Source: Polyangiaceae bacterium (GTDB lineage: Bacteria > Myxococcota_A > Polyangia > Polyangiales > Polyangiaceae). From it: a stretch of DNA of 64,000 bases. The DNA is taken from positions 3,534,001 to 3,598,000 of the forward strand of contig JADJRH010000001.1 of NCBI GenBank assembly GCA_016712345.1. The letters run 5' to 3'. Both the position numbers and the translations under genes were made by a program. The notes beneath the pieces are model-generated. The model saw only the letters and a list, made by a program, of their open reading frames with translations, made no database searches and had not been told where the DNA came from. Positions 1 through 8,689 of the stretch are shown piece after piece (positions within the stretch are counted from its first letter, which is position 1; each line of letters opens with the position of its first letter).

Positions 1-180
1 GTCCACAAGTTCATCCACATCGCGGGACCGCGATTCTACCAAGTGTACATCGGCGTCGAGGCCCGGCGTTGCAAGCAGCGTTGCCTGAATTTTTCGCACC
101 CCGTAATTGAACGGCCGAAGATCGTGCCCGGCTGTCCACGGGTCGATGCAGATCAGAGCAACTCGACGACCCTGCGACAT
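1..180 (-). CDS. B12-binding radical SAM protein, N-terminal fragment (cut by window edge)
   Basis: An open frame runs leftward from an ATG at 180 to the window edge without a stop. It encodes MSQGRRVALICIDPW, then NYGVRKIQATL. This resembles the opening of cobalamin-binding domains of B12-dependent radical SAM enzymes: a hydrophobic beta strand, then a YGVRKIxAxL helix. Only about 60 residues are present, so the radical SAM cysteines are outside the window and the assignment is provisional. The start lies about 68 bp from the divergent oxygenase gene, so the two probably share a control region. Confidence 0.55.
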   Translation of the reverse strand, partial: MSQGRRVALICIDPWTAGHDLRPFNYGVRKIQATLLATPGLDADVHLVESRSRDVDELVD

Positions 181-248
181 TGGCAAAAGTGTCGCACGCT
201 GCGGCGGGACGAGGCAACGTTGCCAAGCCGCGATACACTGCGCGGGCC

Positions 249-1061
249 ATGGGCAGGCCGTTTTTTACAACGTTGCAGATCCCCGCCGATCAAGCCGGCG
301 CGGCGGATCTGTACGGCCGGATTTTTCGCGGTGAAATCAACGGCGTTATTTTGGAGCGCTTTTTGTCGGCTGAACGCGCCGCCGAGCTTGTACGCCGATT
401 GGAAAACGGTGAACTCGCCGTTCCGAAACGGCCATTCGCTCGCGAGTTTGAAGCGTACTCCATTGGCCCCTGCCTCGACCAAACCGAAGATCACGGTGTC
501 CCCTATTTCGATCGAGTGACTGAATTTAACGCCGCCGTTCGCGCACTATTCGAACGCGACATTCACGCGGCGCTGCTTTCGCTTCTCCAATCGATTGTAG
601 AAAACGCAACGCTGTGTGTACCCAAAAACAGCGACGGCCGTTCGTACGGAACAACCACGTTGCGCTGTTTGCCTCCGGGCGGGCTCATTCCACCCCACTG
701 CGAAAATGAGCAAATCGGTCGGTCGCCATACGAACATTTGAGATCGCTTATCGAACCCGCGATTATCAGCTTTTATCTTCAACTTGCTCCGGCGGAACAG
801 GGCGGAGAACTGGCAGTTCACAACATGGGTTTTCACGAACTCCACACAGTTGAAATGCGCAATCGGCACAGTTTTGTGGGCGGCGCGCTCAACTCCCGTG
901 AACGAGTGACTCTGACACCGCAGGCGGGTGACGTCATTGTGTTTGATGCGGGCCGGTATTTCCACCAAGTGCTCCCCGTAAAGGGCACTCGCTCGCGTTG
1001 GACAATGGGCGGATTTACCGCCTATTCACACGACCACTCCAACGTATTTGTTTGGGCATAA
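249..1061 (+). CDS. 2OG-Fe(II) dioxygenase-like protein
   Basis: About 270 residues from the ATG at 249 (MGRPFFTTLQ). The frame is open back to 180, but residues upstream of this Met look non-coding. The proposed Fe(II) ligands are the His of PPHCEN and the His of YFHQVLPV, followed by an Arg in KGTRSRW that could hold 2-oxoglutarate; this is the usual H-x-D/E...H...R layout of the double-stranded beta-helix oxygenases. The substrate is unknown. The methyltransferase gene begins 6 bp downstream, so the two are likely co-transcribed, possibly in a small-molecule or peptide tailoring set with the divergent radical SAM gene. Confidence 0.7.
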   Translation: MGRPFFTTLQIPADQAGAADLYGRIFRGEINGVILERFLSAERAAELVRRLENGELAVPKRPFAREFEAYSIGPCLDQTEDHGVPYFDRVTEFNAAVRALFERDIHAALLSLLQSIVENATLCVPKNSDGRSYGTTTLRCLPPGGLIPPHCENEQIGRSPYEHLRSLIEPAIISFYLQLAPAEQGGELAVHNMGFHELHTVEMRNRHSFVGGALNSRERVTLTPQAGDVIVFDAGRYFHQVLPVKGTRSRWTMGGFTAYSHDHSNVFVWA

Positions 1062-1066
1062 TCGCC

Positions 1067-1924
1067 GTGACAACCCCCAAAAACAATCCACCCAAATACG
1101 TGGACGGCCACCTGGCCGAACTCTCAGAACGTGTACACCTGAGCGGCCAGACTGACCTATTTATGCACCTCGGTCATTGGCACTCTCTCGACGGTGCCGT
1201 GTCCCTCGCAGACTTGCGACAGGCCCAAAAACGCACCAACGACCACTTGATTCAATTGGCCGATATAGAAGACGGCCAGGTGATTCTCGATGTCGGCTGC
1301 GGCTTTGGAGGCACGATCGCAGCGCTCGATGTGTACGCAAGTCAATTGCAACTTGTCGGCCTCAACATCGATCCGCGCCAACTCGATGTTGCCCGGAGCA
1401 ATGTTGTTTCGCGCCGTCGAAACTCCATCGAATGGGTGCACGCCGACGCGTGTGAGCTGCCTTTTCCAGACAACGTGTTTGAACGCGTCTTTGCCATTGA
1501 GTGCATCTTTCACTTCGCCAGTCGAAAGCGCTTTTTGGCTGAGGCCGCTCGGGTGTTGTTGCCCATGGGCAAACTTATAGTGACCGACCTTGTGGCGAGT
1601 GACACTCTCTCTCAACTCCGGCGTGAGCTTCCAACAGGGCTCGAAAAAGCGCTCGAACACGCTCTCTCCCCATGCCCTCATTTTTGGACAGGGGAGGGGA
1701 GCTACAGTGAAATGGCCGCGGCAGCGGGCTTATCCATTGTCACAAAACAAGATGCCACACTCGCCACATTGCCAACCTATGCCTGTATTCTACGAGGCAA
1801 AACGGTGGACTTCGCGTCTGAAAACGAGCCCATCAACGACCGCGGAGTGGCAGCCCTCGCGTGGCTTCAAATGCGCGGCCTCATTCGGGTTGAATACAAT
1901 CTGTTTCAAAAAATCAAAGCCTGA
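1067..1924 (+). CDS. Class I SAM-dependent methyltransferase
   Basis: About 285 residues if started at GTG 1067 (VTTPKNNPPKY); an earlier in-frame start at 998 would overlap the oxygenase gene. Motif I is clear: VILDVGCGFGGT, with the acidic D of LVGLNIDPRQ following about 25 residues later, and HADACELPFPDNVF as motif II/III. The layout resembles small-molecule C/O-methyltransferases of the UbiE/sterol type. It directly follows the dioxygenase, suggesting consecutive tailoring steps on one product. The acceptor cannot be read from sequence. Confidence 0.8.
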   Translation: MTTPKNNPPKYVDGHLAELSERVHLSGQTDLFMHLGHWHSLDGAVSLADLRQAQKRTNDHLIQLADIEDGQVILDVGCGFGGTIAALDVYASQLQLVGLNIDPRQLDVARSNVVSRRRNSIEWVHADACELPFPDNVFERVFAIECIFHFASRKRFLAEAARVLLPMGKLIVTDLVASDTLSQLRRELPTGLEKALEHALSPCPHFWTGEGSYSEMAAAAGLSIVTKQDATLATLPTYACILRGKTVDFASENEPINDRGVAALAWLQMRGLIRVEYNLFQKIKA

Positions 1925-2003
1925 AACGCCCCGAAACAACCTGCGACGTCTCACCGGGGTCGAAAGCGCGTCAGGTCGTTGCGTGGTCAGGTCGTCGGCG
2001 GCT

Positions 2004-4073
2004 TCAGCGGTATGGCCGAGTCCATTGCCCCGGCTTTGTCGAAGAACGCTGAGCGATAGGCAGCCACTCTTTCAGCGCTTCTTCTTGAGTGACCACCAGC
2101 TCAATAGGGTCAAGCCGAACCCACTGCCCAGTTCGAATAAACAGCTCCCGCCCCAAATTGCGCCTCTCGGGAGGTGTACACGGCCCACTGTCCAATTCTT
2201 GAAGCGACACAAGCGGTGTGTACGCATGCCCGCGCCGGTACCTGAAACCCGACTTAAACAAGTTCCCTTTTTCGAGCCACCATGCGCGCCAACGCTCCAC
2301 ATCCGTTGTGGGCTGCGTCACCGTGTCGGGCGACGGTTCGGCCGGCAAATCACGCGGATCGCTCACAATGCGCGCCAACTTGGGCGGCTTCGGCTCGCCC
2401 ACATCGGGGTCCGGCGGTTCGGGAATATCGATTTCCTCGGCCGGCACTGAAGCCTCCTCCCACAACCCGGCGCCCGTGATCCGCTCAAGCGCGTAGGCCG
2501 CGGCGAGGTTGATCACCTTGTCGTCATGCTCCAAAAAATTCAGCAGGCTCACCACATGATCGGCCGCACCCGCCCAACCGAGCGCCGTCACAAAAGGTCG
2601 CGCAGGCTTGGCAATGGCCACGTTTAACAGCGCATCCGCATCGCGACTGTCACCCGAGATCGCCAACAAAAGCGCCGCCGTTTCTCCCTCTTCGGAAGTG
2701 AGCGCCGCCGTCAACATTTGCGACGTGTGCGGATGACCCGAAAGCGCCATCGCAATCCACGCGGCCTTCAGCGCGGCCGGATCACCCGAGCCAATCGCCT
2801 GCGCGATCCCGTCGCTCAACGCACCGCTCTTCGTGAGCGCTGCGTACACAAGCGCCTTTGACATCACCACGGGCGCATCGATCGCGGCACGCGCGATCTC
2901 TTCCGGCGTTGCAGCACCTCGAAACGCGAGCACATCGATCGCAAGCGCACGCATTGCCGGATCGCGATCGCCGAGAAGTGTACGCATTGCCAAGAGTACG
3001 CAATCGTGCGGAACGATCTTCAACGCGTCGGCGAATTGCCACAAACTATCGGGATCATTTTGCCGCAAATTGTAGGCAACTCGCTCCGCGGCGGCGAGCG
3101 CGTCACGCCCGGCCATACACCCCAGAATAATTCCCGCACCAAAGGCGCGCGATGGATCTTTCGCCGGAGAATCGAGCACCAGCGGTTCAATCGCCGCGAT
3201 CGCACGCTGACCCATCGACGCGATCGCATCGATTGAACAGAGCATGCGCTTTTCGAGAACAAGCGCATTTCGCCATGGATCGCCGAGCAACGGTGCGCGC
3301 GCCGATCCGATCATTGTCACTTCTTCAAAGTGCTCGCGCGCCCGCATCGCGACAAACTCGTTGTCGGTGATCGCCGGGGGAATTTCTTTTGCAAAACCCG
3401 GCGGCGACACAGGCGGCGGAAGCGGCTTTGGCACTTCACGTTTCGCGCGGAGCTTCTTTTTCGTTTCTTCCGAACGCCGCTCAATCTCTTTGAAGAGAAG
3501 ATCCATCTCCTCAAACGTTTTCGGTTTGGGCAGCGCCGTCGGCGGATGTTCAATCACCTCGATCGGGTCCGGTTTCTGAACGCGAATCACCGGCGCAATC
3601 GATGGACGATCGAGCGCGTGCAGTCGAAATGTGTCGCGGCTCGCAATTAGGTCCGGCGCCTTTTCAGGCACGTTCGGCGGAAGCGCCACCAATCGCTTTT
3701 CGGCCGCACCGAGCGCCGCGTGCGCCGCGTGCAGTTCTGTCAGCACCGCACCGATCGCCGGATCCATGTCAAACGCGGGCCGCACAATTCCATCAACCGC
3801 GGCAATTCCACCCATCGCGCTTCGAACCGCGGTGAGCCGATCTGTCCGCTCATCCATCGCGTCAAACACGTTTGCGGTGAGCGATGCGAGCGTTTTCGCA
3901 GCCTCTGTCAGATCGATCGGCGGCGGCGACATCGCTTCAAATGCGCGCGCTGTTCGCCGAAGGCTGTCGTGCGCTTTTTCGAGATCAAGCAACCAAGCCG
4001 GCGCCCGTGCGCCCGCGTCGTCCGCGTTCGCCGATGCTCCAAAAGCCGCTGCCGAATACCCGCGTTCCGACAC
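2004..4073 (-). CDS. HEAT-like repeat protein (TIGR02270-like)
   Basis: About 690 residues. The start is probably GTG 4073; a TTG lies at 4076 with a stop just upstream. An N-terminal PAWL motif (RAPAWLLDLEKAH) is followed by an Ala-rich helical region, a Pro/Lys-rich linker (about residues 165-230), then alpha-helical repeats of HEAT type (for example DPAMRALAIDVLAFRGAATPEE) and a Trp-rich tail. The repeats and tail recall the uncharacterised TIGR02270 family, known from Myxococcus and some type VI secretion neighbourhoods; that link is from memory. It is divergent from the 4227 gene, and its PAWL motif recurs in the 4799-6313 protein. Confidence 0.65.
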   Translation of the reverse strand: MSERGYSAAAFGASANADDAGARAPAWLLDLEKAHDSLRRTARAFEAMSPPPIDLTEAAKTLASLTANVFDAMDERTDRLTAVRSAMGGIAAVDGIVRPAFDMDPAIGAVLTELHAAHAALGAAEKRLVALPPNVPEKAPDLIASRDTFRLHALDRPSIAPVIRVQKPDPIEVIEHPPTALPKPKTFEEMDLLFKEIERRSEETKKKLRAKREVPKPLPPPVSPPGFAKEIPPAITDNEFVAMRAREHFEEVTMIGSARAPLLGDPWRNALVLEKRMLCSIDAIASMGQRAIAAIEPLVLDSPAKDPSRAFGAGIILGCMAGRDALAAAERVAYNLRQNDPDSLWQFADALKIVPHDCVLLAMRTLLGDRDPAMRALAIDVLAFRGAATPEEIARAAIDAPVVMSKALVYAALTKSGALSDGIAQAIGSGDPAALKAAWIAMALSGHPHTSQMLTAALTSEEGETAALLLAISGDSRDADALLNVAIAKPARPFVTALGWAGAADHVVSLLNFLEHDDKVINLAAAYALERITGAGLWEEASVPAEEIDIPEPPDPDVGEPKPPKLARIVSDPRDLPAEPSPDTVTQPTTDVERWRAWWLEKGNLFKSGFRYRRGHAYTPLVSLQELDSGPCTPPERRNLGRELFIRTGQWVRLDPIELVVTQEEALKEWLPIAQRSSTKPGQWTRPYR

Positions 4074-4102
4074 CAATAGCGGACGCTACTAGTGCCGCAT
4101 GT

Positions 4103-4124
4103 CAAAAGTCCAGCCGGACTTTTG
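4103..4124. promoter_or_regulatory. Perfect 9-bp inverted repeat in a divergent intergenic region
   Basis: CAAAAGTCC-AGCC-GGACTTTTG is a perfect 9-bp hairpin between the divergent genes starting at 4073 and 4227. Its place between two start codons argues for an operator or leader structure rather than a terminator. There is no T-run beyond the stem. Confidence 0.4.
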
Positions 4125-4226
4125 TGCCGCCAGCGCGGCGCGCGTTGCTTGTGCGCCACGGTCCCAATTGCAAGTGCTTTTCAGCGCGTCGAGCGTCGCA
4201 ACCGCTCATTGTCGACCGGCCGTTCT

Positions 4227-4703
4227 ATGATGCGCCCCGTGGATCCGAAAGCGCTCCTCGAAACCGACGTTCGCGCGTACGCGACCTTGTCGGCGCGCCT
4301 TTCAGAGCCCGACGCCAATCGCGACGCTCTTCTCGCCGAACACGGCCTCGACGAAGACTCGTGGGATCTCCTCGACGATGTGTGGCAAGCCCGCCTTTCA
4401 GAAGCGATGGAAGCGTTTGCCGATGTCGACTCCATGCCCGTGATCGTGAAAGAACACGCCGACGCATTTGCCGCGGCGCAGGCCCAGGCGGCGCAGAAAA
4501 ACGCCCTGCTTTCACTCGATCGATTTATCGAAATCACCCGTGAAATCCAGCGAACGAACGACGTGCGCCATGTGCTTTCACGCTGCCAAACAACCCTGCA
4601 CGACTACCTGCGCGCAGAACAATTTTGGCTCAAAAAAATGATGGAAGACCCCGCCCTTCTCGCTCGCTTCGAACGGGCCATGGGTCGCGGCCCCTCGGTA
4701 TAA
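4227..4703 (+). CDS. Small helical protein with the shared L..GL..D.W..L...W domain
   Basis: About 158 residues from the tandem ATGs at 4227/4230. The N-terminal half (LSEPDANRDALLAEHGLDEDSW...VWQARL) matches the spacing of two segments in the protein encoded at 4799-6313: a helix, then LxxxGL/V-S/D-x3-W, then about 7 residues and a second Trp. The C-terminal half is helical (EITREIQRTNDVRHVLSR). No known enzyme motif is visible. It is convergent with 4799-6313 and divergent from the HEAT-like gene, and these three genes form one small system by domain sharing. Function unknown. Confidence 0.6.
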   Translation: MMRPVDPKALLETDVRAYATLSARLSEPDANRDALLAEHGLDEDSWDLLDDVWQARLSEAMEAFADVDSMPVIVKEHADAFAAAQAQAAQKNALLSLDRFIEITREIQRTNDVRHVLSRCQTTLHDYLRAEQFWLKKMMEDPALLARFERAMGRGPSV

Positions 4704-4710
4704 AAAAGGA

Positions 4711-4753
4711 CTGTGTACACATTGCGGCGAACCGCCATGTTGTGTACACACGC
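4711..4753. terminator. Hairpin with GTGTACAC arms between convergent genes
   Basis: The sequence reads TGTGTACACA, a short spacer, GCGG-CGAA-CCGC, a spacer, then TGTGTACACA: two copies of the same palindrome form the outer stem and a CGAA-capped GCGG/CCGC the inner stem. It sits 8 bp after the 4703 stop and 45 bp before the stop of the opposing gene, so a bidirectional terminator is the simplest reading. There is no clear T-tract. Confidence 0.45.
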
Positions 4754-4798
4754 ACGGGCGCTTTGCAACGTTGTGTACTCTTTACCCGCCCGCTCTTT

Positions 4799-6313
4799 TC
4801 AGCGCGCCTGCCCGCGGTAGTGATAAAAAACCTGTGAATAGCGCTCAACGGCGGCGCGATCCTGCTGGAAACGCTTTTGCCAAATTGCGCGCTCGGCTGT
4901 GTAGTCGGCCTCCGACAGACCAAGTTGTTCGCGCGCCACACGCCCCTTTTCAGGCGACGTTTCCATTTGCACCTGAAGCCACGCCAACTGCTCAATCGAA
5001 AGTTTCGGAGTGCCCGACGCCGCGGGCGGCGACGCCAGTGAGGGCGCGTGCGGCAGCGCCGACGCCTGTTGAGGTTGCTGCGGTGACGGCGCCTGTAGAC
5101 CCGGTTGTACCGGTTGCGATGCGCGCGTTGGCGGAGCTGGTTGCACCGGTTGCGATGCGTGCGTTTGCGGCGGTGGTTGCGCCGGCCGCGCTTGAAATGG
5201 AAGCCCCGTCGCGCTCGACAATCCACCGCGCTGCGGCGATGGCTGCGCCGCCGGTGCCGCCGCCGGAGCACCTTGCTGAAACGGCAGGACGTTGACCGAC
5301 GGGCTGCTTTGAAGCCAAGCGGGCCCCGCCGGTTTCGCAGCCACCGGATTCGGCGTCACCGTCGGCGGCACCGGCTCCTCGCGTCGCTGCGGTTTGGTGT
5401 TTAACCACGCCGGACCCGAAGTCGCGGCAAGCGCGGCCACCGGTGAAGGCTCACCGCCGAGTGTACCTTCGAGCGGATTTACCGGAACCGCCGGCCGCGC
5501 CGCGCTCGCCCACGGAGAAACCGCCGACGGCGAAGACGGCGGCGGCGGTGGTGTACTCCCGGCGGGCGCATCACTTCGAGCACTTTGATCGCTTCGCGGA
5601 AGCGGCGTTGCGTCGGCGCGGGCAGCAGGTTTTGTGTGGAGCCATGCAGGCCCCGCGGCCCGCGCCGCCGCCGCGATTGGACTCGGCTCACCGCCCTGCG
5701 TCGTTTCAAGCGAATGGGCCGGCGCATCTGCACGCGGTGTTCCCGCCGCCGCAAGCCATGCCGGTCCCACGGGAGCCACGGGGGGCGGCGGCGGAGCACT
5801 TCCCGGTGTTGCATTGGTCACCGGGCTTTCGATTTCGCTTGTCGGCGCGAGCGGAACCGGAGCGACCGCACTTGTGATCCACGCGGGCCCCGTCATCACC
5901 GGAGCCGGCGTCACCACCGCAGCACGCGATCCTCCGCTTTCGCCCACACCTTTTTGAAACGTTGCGCCCGGGCCGTCGTCTTGTCGGCTGCGCGCGAGCG
6001 GCGACAGATGAGCCTCCGGCGCGACCGGCATCGGCCCTTTCAACTTTCGCTTCTCGGCGCGCATCTTTCGTTGCGCCGCCTTGCGATGTTTGGCGAGCAG
6101 CTCGTTGTAACGATCAAGCAGCGCGAGCTTGCGTTGTTGCCCCTGCTTCGCCATTCGCAGAAGCCACGTTTCCTGCGTCAGCTCCCACTGCTCCGTGGAC
6201 ACAGATGCATCTTCCAGCACCTTCGCACGAGGAAAGCCCGCCTCCATCTCCGCCGTCATGGCGGCAAACTGATCCAGGCTCAGCGGGCGCAGCGCATCCA
6301 CGGGTGAGAGCAC
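4799..6313 (-). CDS. Pro/Ala-rich protein with tandem PAWL motifs between two copies of a small domain
   Basis: About 504 residues from GTG 6313; an ATG at 6379 is possible but adds an Arg-rich stretch that looks non-coding. Both ends carry the same small helical domain: N-terminal LDQFAAMTAEMEAGFP...SVSTEQW and C-terminal IEQLAWLQVQMETSPE...GLSEADY. Between them lie about 350 residues rich in Pro, Ala, Ser and Thr with evenly spaced G-P-A-W-L/I motifs (GPAWITS, GPAWLAA, GPAWLHT, GPAWLNT, GPAWLQS). The layout suggests a flexible scaffold with repeated short docking motifs. No enzyme motif is seen. Function unknown. Confidence 0.6.
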   Translation of the reverse strand: MLSPVDALRPLSLDQFAAMTAEMEAGFPRAKVLEDASVSTEQWELTQETWLLRMAKQGQQRKLALLDRYNELLAKHRKAAQRKMRAEKRKLKGPMPVAPEAHLSPLARSRQDDGPGATFQKGVGESGGSRAAVVTPAPVMTGPAWITSAVAPVPLAPTSEIESPVTNATPGSAPPPPPVAPVGPAWLAAAGTPRADAPAHSLETTQGGEPSPIAAAARAAGPAWLHTKPAARADATPLPRSDQSARSDAPAGSTPPPPPSSPSAVSPWASAARPAVPVNPLEGTLGGEPSPVAALAATSGPAWLNTKPQRREEPVPPTVTPNPVAAKPAGPAWLQSSPSVNVLPFQQGAPAAAPAAQPSPQRGGLSSATGLPFQARPAQPPPQTHASQPVQPAPPTRASQPVQPGLQAPSPQQPQQASALPHAPSLASPPAASGTPKLSIEQLAWLQVQMETSPEKGRVAREQLGLSEADYTAERAIWQKRFQQDRAAVERYSQVFYHYRGQAR

Positions 6314-6506
6314 TATAGGCGTGAGGCGTTGCCGTGGTCGAGAGCGATGGTCGCAATCCCAGATCCTTCGCCACCACATCCCCCTCGGAGCGCGGTCGCT
6401 AACAACCGCGCTCCGCTGCCGTCCAATAAAGCACTATGTGTATTCTATAAATCAAACGCTTTAGCGAACCCAGGCCGTCTCTTCACCACGGACTCACGGA
6501 GGCTGC

Positions 6507-8600
6507 CTACTCCACGTCAATGGAGTACACAAAGCTCGTCTTCGGAACTCGCAGCCACCTTTCGCGAATGGTTTCTCGCAGATTCTTCCATTCGCCGTCC
6601 GCGTCCACATGTTCGGTTCGAAGCTTGATAGCCCCGTCTTTGTCGCCTTTGGCCTTAATCGCCAACACCACCTTTTCAAGCTCCACAACCGCGGGCGCAA
6701 ACTTCGGCATATCCACAGCAAAACAGCCCTTGTCTGCTCCGTTTGCCGCTTTTTCCTCGGTCATCCACTTCACCGCGCCCGCCTTCATCAGCCACCCCAC
6801 CTGAATGGCCGCGAGCTGGCTGTAAGGCTTCGGCTTTTTATCGGCGTCGTACATCCCTTGAGCGATGTGCCCAAAGCCCCACGCCAAATCACGCAAATGG
6901 CTCTGACCGGCCTGCCTTTTATCGATCAGCCCCTTTTCAGCCAGCCAATCCACAAAAAACAAAGCCGATGTCTGCGCCTTCAACTCTTCGAGCGTGCTCG
7001 CGAGCGGCCCTCCAAACACCTCTGTGTCCGTCTTGCCATCCACCTTGTATTCATGCGCCGGCCCCAAGTTGTGCGCCGCTTCGTGAAGCACCGTGCTCAT
7101 TGTGAGCAGGCCCGCATCCATCGACATCATGTCGAGAGCGCTCGAACAAAACACCGAATTTACCTGCCCCTTCAGCGCATCGAGACTGTCTTTGTCGGTG
7201 TACAAATTCGTCATTGCCACAGTGCGTCCGCCCTTTGCGGCCACCGGCCCCCAGTTCGGAAGACTCTGCCCAATCGTCGCGCCCACGGCATCGCGCGAGT
7301 CACCCGCGTTGAGCACAATGTCGATGAAGTCCGGCAGGTGAAACTTCACATCACGCGCCTTGTAAGGAGCGCCCGCCATCTTCGCGAGCGTCTCTTCCAT
7401 CTCTTTTTTCACCGGTTCGAGCTTCTTTTGCCACGTCAGCGAATCTTGATTGATCCGCGCAAAGCTCACATGAAACCCGGCCTTGTGACTGCACGGCTCA
7501 AAGTACACTTCGTCGGGACCAATCCGCAGATACCACTTTGAGTTGGTCACGTTCATCTTCGCCCACGCTTCATCGGCCTTGGGCCACGCGTTGTCGGTGA
7601 ACGCCTTTGAAGCCGCGAGCAGATACTCCTTAAACGGCTTTTCCTCTTTGCTCGTCACAGCATCGGCCGCCTTTTTCAGCTCCGCCGAGATCGCCGTCAT
7701 CTCCTCCTTGAAGGCCTTTGTGTACGCAAGCGCCTTCAGCTTTCCGCCCTCATCGACCACCGTCGCAAACTGGTAAAATAGGTCTTTTGCGTCTTTTCGC
7801 TTTTCGAGCGTTTCGCAAAACTTCGCGTCGCTCTGCACACTCAGCGGATAAAGCCCGCTTATCTTCGGCGGACGCGGCCAAATCGCCGAGCAGTTCGGAT
7901 CGCTCTCTGTTTTGGGCTGCTCACAAAACGGCGATTGATTCCGGTAAAAAAGCATCGCGCTCGCCGGATCGTCTTTCTGCAGATATTGAGCAAATTCGGC
8001 CACGCCAACTTGCTTCGCGTAAATGCGTTCAATCAACTTCGACGCCGCGAGCACGTGTTTCACGACCGCTTTGTCTTCGGCCGACGCTCCTCGAAAATCC
8101 GAACGAACCATTGCCGGTCGACCCTGAGAAAGCTCCGCGCGCACCGCTTTTCGCCGCGCCCTCTCCGCGTCGCTCAGCCCACCCTCGTTCGGACCGTTTT
8201 CGTAAAGCGCTTTGATGTCTGTGTACACTTTGTCAAATGCGGCCGTCAGCTTTCCACCTTCAGCCCACACCGGCTGTTTTTCGCTCATGCCCCACAAGCC
8301 CGCCACCTCATCGGCGTCCGGCGTTCCCGAGTTGTTCTTGTCGTCAATCCAAAACACGGGGACGTTGCTCTCCGCGGCCAGTCGATTGAAATCGCCCCGA
8401 GTCATCGCCGGTTTTGCGGGCGGCGTTGCCGATGCGCTTGCGGTCACTGTTGGCTGAGCCGCCACCATCGCCGTTGCCGACGCTGCGGGCACATTCGGAT
8501 CCGGCCCCGGTTCCGAGCTGCACGCGGCAATTGCACCCAACGAAAAAACACCCGCCACACAAAACGCCGTTTTCGGCGACCAAGAACGCATTCGATTCAT
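6507..8600 (-). CDS. Lipoprotein metallopeptidase, M49 (dipeptidyl-peptidase III)-like
   Basis: About 697 residues from ATG 8600 (MNRMRSWSPK); the longer frame to 8741 reads into the opposing kinase start. The signal peptide ends in a lipobox (GAIAACSS), placing it in an envelope membrane. The zinc site is HEAAHNLGP, followed about 30 residues later by STLEELKAQTSALFF, whose Glu is the likely third ligand; this recalls bacterial M49 enzymes, although the classic M49 site is HELLGH. An Ala/Pro/Thr linker separates the lipobox from the catalytic part. It is divergent from the kinase gene at 8690, with about 89 bp between. Confidence 0.65.
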   Translation of the reverse strand: MNRMRSWSPKTAFCVAGVFSLGAIAACSSEPGPDPNVPAASATAMVAAQPTVTASASATPPAKPAMTRGDFNRLAAESNVPVFWIDDKNNSGTPDADEVAGLWGMSEKQPVWAEGGKLTAAFDKVYTDIKALYENGPNEGGLSDAERARRKAVRAELSQGRPAMVRSDFRGASAEDKAVVKHVLAASKLIERIYAKQVGVAEFAQYLQKDDPASAMLFYRNQSPFCEQPKTESDPNCSAIWPRPPKISGLYPLSVQSDAKFCETLEKRKDAKDLFYQFATVVDEGGKLKALAYTKAFKEEMTAISAELKKAADAVTSKEEKPFKEYLLAASKAFTDNAWPKADEAWAKMNVTNSKWYLRIGPDEVYFEPCSHKAGFHVSFARINQDSLTWQKKLEPVKKEMEETLAKMAGAPYKARDVKFHLPDFIDIVLNAGDSRDAVGATIGQSLPNWGPVAAKGGRTVAMTNLYTDKDSLDALKGQVNSVFCSSALDMMSMDAGLLTMSTVLHEAAHNLGPAHEYKVDGKTDTEVFGGPLASTLEELKAQTSALFFVDWLAEKGLIDKRQAGQSHLRDLAWGFGHIAQGMYDADKKPKPYSQLAAIQVGWLMKAGAVKWMTEEKAANGADKGCFAVDMPKFAPAVVELEKVVLAIKAKGDKDGAIKLRTEHVDADGEWKNLRETIRERWLRVPKTSFVYSIDVE

Positions 8601-8689
8601 GGCCGCCCTTTTGCGACGGCCTCGCCCGAAACACAATCCCGAGCCTTGCGCCTTGACGACCCCCGGTGCATCTGGCCAGGATTCACTGA

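Noticed and set aside
4630..5271. Long Arg-rich minus-strand ORF (213 codons)
   Set aside because: It is an out-of-frame shadow of the Pro/Ala-rich gene; the Arg/His-rich translation is typical of frame artefacts.
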